From assembly GCA_029237695.1 (NCBI GenBank), contig CM055271.1, positions 31,988,462 to 32,052,461 on the forward strand: 64,000 nt of DNA, in the 5' to 3' direction. Under the pieces are notes generated by a model. The model saw only the letters and a program-made list of their open reading frames with translations. It was not told where the DNA came from and did not search any database. This DNA is from Conchocele bisecta. Its lineage: Eukaryota; Mollusca; Bivalvia; Lucinida; Thyasiridae. Shown one piece after another: positions 62,721 to 64,000 of this stretch. Both the position numbers and the translations under genes were made by a program. Each line of letters opens with the position of its first letter. Positions within the stretch are counted from its first letter, which is position 1.

Positions 62721-64000
62721 CTATTCGTCTTTATTATCTTCTTCGAATAGTTCATCATCGAATATTCCGTATAATAGTTTACTTAGTTCACCAATTTCAC
62801 CAACTTCTACTTGTTCTTGGGGTGTTCGATATCCATATGATAGCGTATCAATTCCATTATCAGCTATCCAGCGTTTGCTATCGAATGGGGATAGAGATAT
62901 TTTGTTCACATGTTGGGCAAATATTCTATGTTTTTTGGATCTTAAAATCCCCATACTATGATGTTTAATGGTTTTCTCAAACAGCGTGTCTTTATATTCC
63001 TCATGTTTTATCTTGTCCTGCACAACGTTCCTCTTAACTCCTTTTGCCTTTTTAATTACCTCTTTGTCACTCCTTAAAATAGAATACATTTTAGGTCTTA
63101 AACCTATAAACTCCTCTATAAAAACTCCCCCGCATTCATCTTTCATTTTTCCAATTACCTTTTTATTGTTTGTGTTGTAGAGCGGGTGATCTGGATGAAA
63201 ATTGGATGTATCATAATATTCTGCTTCATCCGCAATGTCTTTGTAAACGTCTTCGGTTTGAATCTCTAAAAGTAAGGAATCCGTGTCTGTGTATAGAACT
63301 TGAACATTTTCACCGTATTTAGCGACTAGATTATTATAATAAAAATAAAACGTACATAAGTAGTTTTGAAAGTTCCAATACGCACATTCCGACATATATG
63401 GGTTTATTTAGAACAAGGTTTTTCTTATTCATTTCAACCCCAGCTAAATCACAATCAAATATGTTTGCGTGGGCGAAAAACGGGCTCGCTAATAGTTTTT
63501 TCATCAAATCCTCATCTGCCGATCTAACGAGTCTTACATCCACTCGTTTGCGTACGTTTTCCATCGTTTTACCAAAAACGGAGTTGTTCATCAGTTTGTA
63601 TAAATCCCTTTCAAAGTCGCTGTTAGCATTTTTACGAAGTCCAGTATTTAAATTTATATAGTCTTTCATCCATGGGGATTGCTTAAAAAATTTAATAATC
63701 CTATGGACTTTCGTTAATTTCATCCCGAGTTTTAAATAGAGTTTTAAATTACGGTAATGTAAAACATATTTAGTTTTATCCATTAGGTTCGGAACTAATA
63801 GCACCTTCTCCGTATGTTGGTAAAACTGAGGGATATAGACTAATTTGATATTTAGACATCCATGCTTTTTGTATTACCATTCTTTCTGGCGCTAATGGAT
63901 AGCTATTGTGAATTAAATGTAGTTTTGGGGGATATTCTAAATCAACTTCTAGAATGCAACCAATATTTCCATCGTCTGGAAGATTTAAATACTTGTCAAA
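62721..64000 (-). pseudogene. Family-B DNA polymerase, broken and cut by the window end (right arm)
   Basis: The 3' part of the polymerase gene in mirror orientation, on the minus strand. 62721-63395 includes YTDTDS (Pol C) and the C-terminus and is intact where the left arm is broken. 63334-63804 includes NNSVFGKTMEN (Pol B). A 4-base insertion near 63350 and a 5-base deletion near 63803 break the frame at sites where the left arm is intact. An extra in-frame TTT lies near 63690. The part with Pol A and the exonuclease motifs lies outside the window. Neither arm alone encodes a complete enzyme as written. Confidence 0.9.

Larger units (their letters stand above)
54961..64000. mobile_element. 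Polinton/Maverick-like (adintovirus-like) element arranged as a giant palindrome, partial
   Basis: The segment begins 5'-AGTAGTATAGG; Polintons are described as starting 5'-AG. It carries a protein-primed-type family-B DNA polymerase gene and compact small genes. At about 60,880 it turns back on itself: everything from 57762 to 60845 is present again, inverted, at 60912-64000, and the copy runs off the window. No integrase, FtsK/HerA-type ATPase, cysteine protease or capsid gene is seen, so if it is a Polinton it is incomplete or rearranged. Base composition is clearly more AT-rich than the flank. Both polymerase copies are broken, which argues against a currently autonomous element. Confidence 0.7.
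60912..64000 (-). repeat. Inverted repeat, right arm (runs off the window)
   Basis: Contains, in mirror order, iterons (about 61060-61172), the divergent ORF, paralogues A and B, the helix-turn-helix gene and the 3' two-fifths of the polymerase gene. Confidence 0.95.

Overview
The window looks like repeat-dominated nuclear DNA from an invertebrate, most likely a bivalve mollusc. That assignment is an inference from interspersed families with 150-170 bp cores rich in AAGGTCAAGGTCA and from the dense mix of short inverted-repeat elements. It is not bacterial: there are no operons, ribosome-binding sites or dense coding. In the first 55 kb I find no convincing host protein gene. Almost all recognisable sequence there is mobile or tandem repeat, often nested.

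Layout, 1-54,960. (i) Helitron/Helentron-like non-autonomous elements: a 5' terminal hairpin, a (TCCG)n-rich lead, a core of ~150-180 bp monomers, and a short 3' hairpin followed by CTTGTT or CTAGTT. The clearest are at 4210-5280, 20676-22113, 24068-25233, 37767-39320 and 46131-47971. (ii) Short inverted-repeat elements in several families: a ~305 bp GTAGCCTATTTCATCAAC family, a hAT-like CAGGGCTCCAGATAAGG family with 7-8 bp target duplications, a GTACATGCCC family, fold-back families (GGAATGAATGG; 52707-53619; 35110-35578; 40414-42525), and a TTTATCCCGTCAACAC composite. (iii) SINE-like retroposons, one with a clear 13 bp target duplication (22469-22937) and one with a tRNA-like head (28500-28880). 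(iv) Tandem arrays, including a ~550 bp minisatellite built on the palindrome GGTGATATCACC.

Layout, 54,961-64,000. An AT-rich Polinton/Maverick-like (adintovirus-like) element starts abruptly inside a truncated hAT-like repeat. It carries a family-B, protein-primed-type DNA polymerase gene, now broken in several frames. Convergent to this lie a small helix-turn-helix-like gene and two paralogous small genes that share both ends but differ in the linker. A divergent small ORF and TGAG-rich iterons follow. At about 60,880 the whole arrangement reverses around a 66 bp loop: 60,912-64,000 is an inverted copy of 57,762-60,845 at roughly 98-99% identity. The window therefore ends inside a giant palindrome with a polymerase gene in each arm. 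No integrase, packaging ATPase, protease or capsid gene is visible.

Interpretation. The palindrome could be an integrated snap-back (copy-back) defective genome of a protein-primed element, a head-to-head rearranged relic, or a long-read fold-back artefact. The arms differ more by small indels than by substitutions, so the artefact must be excluded first. Within the element, a 17-base motif next to a TATA-rich tract lies 22-31 bases upstream of three different start codons, which suggests the element's own promoter type.
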